Shown piece by piece: positions 60,670 through 64,000 of a stretch of DNA of 64,000 bases. Below the pieces are notes generated by a model. The model searched no databases. It saw only the letters and a list, made by a program, of their open reading frames with translations, and was not told the DNA's origin. The stretch is from Pseudomonas marincola. GTDB taxonomy: Bacteria > Pseudomonadota > Gammaproteobacteria > Pseudomonadales > Pseudomonadaceae. Positions within the stretch are counted from its first letter, which is position 1, and every line of letters begins with the position of its first letter. The translations under genes were made by a program, and so were the position numbers. The stretch lies in NCBI RefSeq assembly GCF_900116605.1, contig NZ_FPBC01000001.1, forward strand, positions 496,001 through 560,000, in the 5' to 3' direction.

Positions 60670-61351
60670 GGCCGTTCTCCACGCCCAAGGCGATCAATGC
60701 AGCGGCAGCTGCAACCTGCTCGGCAATACGCCGACTGGCGCCCTGTCCGAGGGTTTTTTCATTCAATAAAGTCACCTGACATTCAACAATGAATGTCCGG
60801 CAATGCGGCTCGCCCTGAATATCCACGACTTCATAGCGTGGCAGTTCACAGGCGCGCGACTGCAGAAACTCTTGCAGCCGCGTTTTCGGATCTTTGTTGG
60901 TGTCGACCAACGTCAGGCTTTCGAACTCATTGGCCAGCCATGCCAGCACGCGGTCGCGGGCGACTTCCATGCCGGCATCAAGGTAAATGGCACCAATCAG
61001 GCCTTCCAGCGCATCGGCCAGAATCGACTCGCGGCGAAAACCGCCACTCTTCAACTCACCTGAGCCTAGTCGCAAATACTCGCCAAGGTCGAAACCACGC
61101 GCCAGTACGGCCAGGGTCTCGCCTTTAACCAGACGCGCGCGCAGGCGTGACAGCTGGCCTTCACGCGCCTGTGGAAAGCGCTCGAACAACGCTTCCCCGG
61201 CGACAAAATTAAGGATTGCATCACCGAGGAATTCAAGGCGTTCGTTATTGCGCCCAGCGAAACTACGATGGGTCAATGCCAGAACCATAAGGTCCTGGTC
61301 TTTGAACTGATAACCGAGCTGGCGCTCGAGGCGGGCTAACGAAGCAGTCAC
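60662..61351 (-). CDS. rnc: Ribonuclease III
   Basis: Double-strand-specific endonuclease that processes rRNA precursors. It has 229 residues. The catalytic signature [15 protein letters not shown] is at about 35-50, with [13 protein letters not shown] as second acidic region. A dsRNA-binding domain follows ([22 protein letters not shown], ending with [18 protein letters not shown]). It overlaps era downstream and ends near DUF4845 upstream. Confidence 0.97.
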   Translation of the reverse strand: MTASLARLERQLGYQFKDQDLMVLALTHRSFAGRNNERLEFLGDAILNFVAGEALFERFPQAREGQLSRLRARLVKGETLAVLARGFDLGEYLRLGSGELKSGGFRRESILADALEGLIGAIYLDAGMEVARDRVLAWLANEFESLTLVDTNKDPKTRLQEFLQSRACELPRYEVVDIQGEPHCRTFIVECQVTLLNEKTLGQGASRRIAEQVAAAAALIALGVENGHD

Positions 61352-61725
61352 GGCATACGCACACGGAATTCTTTGTCAAAATTAGCCACCAGATCGAGGT
61401 TCTCGATCAGTGGTTCACGCTTCTCGTATTTCAGATGAGCGTGAAATTCGTTGTTCTCGATTTTCACTTTTAGTATGTCTTCCAGCTTAACGTCGCGAAT
61501 GCTGTTTACGGTCATGCCACTGTTCACATAACTGTAAAAATCACCGACGGTGGTGATTTCGCGACCTTTCTCGGTTTCAACCGAGGTAATGATCTTTTCC
61601 AGGGACATGTAGTCCATGTAGTGCGGCAGCATCTTGAACGCAGTACTGGCGAAAAAAGCCACCAGCGCCAGAACGAAGAGCCAACCAATAATCGACATCC
61701 CTTTCTGTGAACGGGTGTATGTCAT
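61348..61725 (-). CDS. DUF4845 membrane protein, pilin-like N terminus
   Basis: A 125-residue protein of unknown role between lepB and rnc. The ATG at 61725 with GGGGA upstream is preferred to a TTG four codons before. The N terminus [22 protein letters not shown] looks like a type IV prepilin leader (Gly-Met cleavage site, then a long hydrophobic helix) but has Gly instead of Glu at position +5. The rest is a soluble domain. The stop overlaps the rnc start by four bases. Confidence 0.8.
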   Translation of the reverse strand: MTYTRSQKGMSIIGWLFVLALVAFFASTAFKMLPHYMDYMSLEKIITSVETEKGREITTVGDFYSYVNSGMTVNSIRDVKLEDILKVKIENNEFHAHLKYEKREPLIENLDLVANFDKEFRVRMP

Positions 61726-61827
61726 TTTAGTCCCCAAATCTTAGAGTTTTTAGAAAGCCAGAATGGCTAAACACAAGACTATATATAGCTAGCGGCGCTG
61801 ACTTGAACAGCGCCACAATTATTCAAA

Positions 61828-62682
61828 TTAATGAATAAGGCCGACACGGCTGAAATTCGGCAGATTTTTCGATTTCGGGTCAGGCCAGCTCATCCACACC
61901 GCAAATGCCTTACCGACGATATTCTGGTCAGGCACCATGCCCAGCAAGGGCTTGGGGATATTAGGATCGTTCCAGTAACGGCTGTCATTGGAGTTGTCAC
62001 GGTTATCGCCCATCATGAAGTAATGGCCGGCAGGCACTGTCCACTCACCACCCGGAACGGCGTGATAACGCTTCATTTCCTTGCGGATCAGGTGCTCAAC
62101 CTCACCCAGCTTCTCGTCATAAAGCATAACGCTGCCCAGGCTGCCGGCCTCTTCGCCGAGCAATTCCTGAGCAACTGGTTTGCCGTTAACAAACAAGTGC
62201 TTGTCCGGCGTGTACCGCACCACGTCGCCCGGCACACCGACTACACGCTTGATGTAGTTGATGGAAGGGTCGCTCGGGTAACGGAACACCATGACATCGC
62301 CGCGCTGCGGGTCATCAATCTGGATAATCTTGGTGTCGATCACCGGCAGGCGGATGCCGTAGGCAAACTTGTTGACCAGAATGAAGTCGCCAACTTCAAG
62401 GGTCGGACGCATCGAGCCCGATGGAATCTGGAACGGTTCCACCAGAAACGAGCGCAAGACCAGCACAATCGCCAGCACCGGGAAGAACGACTTACCGTAC
62501 TCCACCAGCATCGGCTCTTTGTTGAGTCGCTCAATTACCGCTTCATCAGGCTCGCTGACCTGACCATGATAGTGGCTGATGGCCGCGCGGCGACGCGGGG
62601 CCAACACCAATAAATCGAACAGCGCCAGCACGCCGCAAACAGCGACGGCCAGTACAAGCACAAGCGGGAAATTGATCGACAT
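61828..62682 (-). CDS. lepB: Signal peptidase I
   Basis: Removes signal peptides from secreted proteins at the inner membrane. It has 284 residues. Two N-terminal membrane segments are followed by the catalytic Ser90 in IPSGSMRPTL and Lys145 in INYIKRVVG. The C-terminal boxes GHYFMMGDNRDNSNDSRYW and GMVPDQNIVGKAF are complete. It sits directly downstream of lepA, with six bases between. Confidence 0.97.
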   Translation of the reverse strand: MSINFPLVLVLAVAVCGVLALFDLLVLAPRRRAAISHYHGQVSEPDEAVIERLNKEPMLVEYGKSFFPVLAIVLVLRSFLVEPFQIPSGSMRPTLEVGDFILVNKFAYGIRLPVIDTKIIQIDDPQRGDVMVFRYPSDPSINYIKRVVGVPGDVVRYTPDKHLFVNGKPVAQELLGEEAGSLGSVMLYDEKLGEVEHLIRKEMKRYHAVPGGEWTVPAGHYFMMGDNRDNSNDSRYWNDPNIPKPLLGMVPDQNIVGKAFAVWMSWPDPKSKNLPNFSRVGLIH

Positions 62683-62687
62683 AGGCC

Positions 62688-64000
62688 CTAACTATCCACC
62701 TTGAGAACTGCAAGGAAGGCTTCTTGTGGAATCTCCACGTTGCCCACCTGCTTCATCCTTTTCTTACCGGCCTTCTGCTTTTCAAGCAGCTTGCGCTTAC
62801 GGCTAACGTCACCACCGTAGCACTTGGCCAGTACGTTCTTCCTGAGTGCCTTGACCGTGGTGCGAGCAACAATCTGCCCCCCAATCGCAGCCTGAATCGC
62901 GACGTCGAACATCTGACGCGGGATCAGTTCCTTCATTTTTTCGGTCAACTGACGGCCCTTGTAGTGAGCCTTGTCGCGGTGAACGATCAATGCCAGAGCA
63001 TCAACCTTCTCACCGTTGATCAGCACATCCAGCTTGACCAGATTGGCCGACTGGAAGCGATCGAAACTGTAATCCAGCGAGGCATAACCACGGCTTACGG
63101 ACTTCAAGCGGTCGAAGAAGTCGAGTACCACTTCGTTCATCGGCAAGTCATAAGAGACCTGCACCTGACTGCTCAGGTATTGCATGTCACGCTGCACACC
63201 GCGCTTTTCGATACACAGGGTAATGACGTTACCCAGGTGTTCTTGCGGCACCAGAATGTTGGCACGCACGATGGGTTCGCGCATGTCTTCGATGGTCGAG
63301 ATGTCCGGCAATTTGGATGGGTTATCGACGTAAATCGTCTCACCGGTCTTCAGCACAACCTCAAACACTACGGTTGGCGCTGTGGTGATCAGGTCGAGAT
63401 CGTATTCACGCTCCAGACGCTCCTGAATGATCTCCATGTGGAGCATGCCGAGGAAGCCGATACGGAAGCCAAAACCCAGTGCATCCGAGCTTTCCGGCTC
63501 GTATTGCAGGGCGGCATCGTTCAATGTCAGCTTTTGCAGGGCTTCACGGAAGTCTTCGAAGTCGTCCGAACTCACCGGGAACAGGCCAGCGTAAACCTGA
63601 GGTTTAACGCGCTGGAAACCTGGCAGCATGTCTACGTCCGGCGTGGTCGACAGGGTCAGGGTGTCGCCCACTGGCGCGCCGTGAATGTCTTTGATGCCGG
63701 CGATGATAAAGCCCACTTCACCGGCTTTAAGATCAGCGGTGGCTGTGTGCTTTGGATTGAACACACCCACGCTATCGACCTGGTGCATCTTGCCGGTCGA
63801 TTTAACCAGGACCTTGTCGCCCTTCTTGATGCGGCCGTGACGTACGCGCACCAAGGACACTACGCCCAGGTAGTTATCAAACCAAGAGTCGATGATCAGC
63901 GCCTGCAACGGTGCGTCGATGTCACCGGTCGGCGCCGGAATGGTCGCCACCAGGCGCTCAAGCACCTCGTCAACGCCCATACCGCTCTTGGCACTACAGG
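62688..64000 (-). CDS. lepA: Translation elongation factor LepA/EF4 (5' end missing)
   Basis: GTPase that binds ribosomes and affects elongation and back-translocation. The frame is open to the right edge (CSAKSG before [10 protein letters not shown]), so the N-terminal GTP-binding domain is cut off; about 436 of the roughly 600 residues are here. [17 protein letters not shown] (domain II), [24 protein letters not shown] (domain III) and [35 protein letters not shown] (C-terminal LepA domain) are present. Confidence 0.97.
   Translation of the reverse strand, partial: CSAKSGMGVDEVLERLVATIPAPTGDIDAPLQALIIDSWFDNYLGVVSLVRVRHGRIKKGDKVLVKSTGKMHQVDSVGVFNPKHTATADLKAGEVGFIIAGIKDIHGAPVGDTLTLSTTPDVDMLPGFQRVKPQVYAGLFPVSSDDFEDFREALQKLTLNDAALQYEPESSDALGFGFRIGFLGMLHMEIIQERLEREYDLDLITTAPTVVFEVVLKTGETIYVDNPSKLPDISTIEDMREPIVRANILVPQEHLGNVITLCIEKRGVQRDMQYLSSQVQVSYDLPMNEVVLDFFDRLKSVSRGYASLDYSFDRFQSANLVKLDVLINGEKVDALALIVHRDKAHYKGRQLTEKMKELIPRQMFDVAIQAAIGGQIVARTTVKALRKNVLAKCYGGDVSRKRKLLEKQKAGKKRMKQVGNVEIPQEAFLAVLKVDS

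Overview
The window is chromosomal DNA of a gammaproteobacterium, almost certainly Pseudomonas in the broad sense. The evidence is a 61-residue RsmA/CsrA, an AmrZ-type ribbon-helix-helix regulator, a BfrB-type bacterioferritin beside bfd, an aruCFG-astDB-(97-aa ORF)-astE cluster with two AstA paralogues, a TTG-started minD, and gene neighbourhoods (pyrC-rnt, argF-ABC ATPase, amrZ/phn, alaS-lysC-csrA, lpxL/minCDE) that match what I remember of Pseudomonas. Most of it is core genome. No phage, plasmid genes, transposase, CRISPR array or rRNA was seen.

Layout. 1-9.6 kb: end of an unidentified gene, pyrC-rnt, a 1.36-kresidue autotransporter, a 2-Cys peroxiredoxin, and the iron pair bfd/bfr with a Fur-type promoter. 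A 0.9-kb tandem repeat array follows, then grxD. 9.7-20.3 kb: a molybdopterin oxidoreductase, argF with a translationally coupled ABC ATPase, tRNA-Arg(CCU), a GNAT protein, leucine-type dehydrogenase, a fused indolepyruvate/2-oxoacid:ferredoxin oxidoreductase, and a divergent Lrp-type regulator. 20.3-21.5 kb is non-coding: a second repeat array with the same core as the first, then a 646-bp element with long imperfect inverted arms.

21.5-32.1 kb: a complete C-P lyase operon, phnCDEFGHIJKLMNP, tightly overlapped, with a candidate Pho box, divergent from amrZ. 32.9-36.2 kb: oadGAB, a predicted Na+-pumping decarboxylase. 36.3-40.7 kb: mgtE, a DUF4124 protein, two identical tRNA-Arg(ACG), tRNA-Ser(GCU), rsmA and lysC. 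40.8-52.6 kb: alaS, a threonine aldolase, and the arginine succinyltransferase (aru/ast) cluster, preceded by two exact ArgR-type half sites. 52.9-64 kb: a patatin lipase, a lipid A acyltransferase, minCDE, rluA, and the pdxJ-recO-era-rnc-DUF4845-lepB-lepA run, where lepA leaves the right edge.

The genes cover arginine synthesis (argF) and breakdown (aru), phosphonate use, iron storage, amino-acid deamination feeding an oxoacid oxidoreductase, and housekeeping RNA, division and secretion functions. Nothing is a clear new defence or mobile system. The least explained material is the two related repeat arrays and the 646-bp structured element. Starts were set by Shine-Dalgarno sequences and gene overlap, so several are downstream of the longest open frame.
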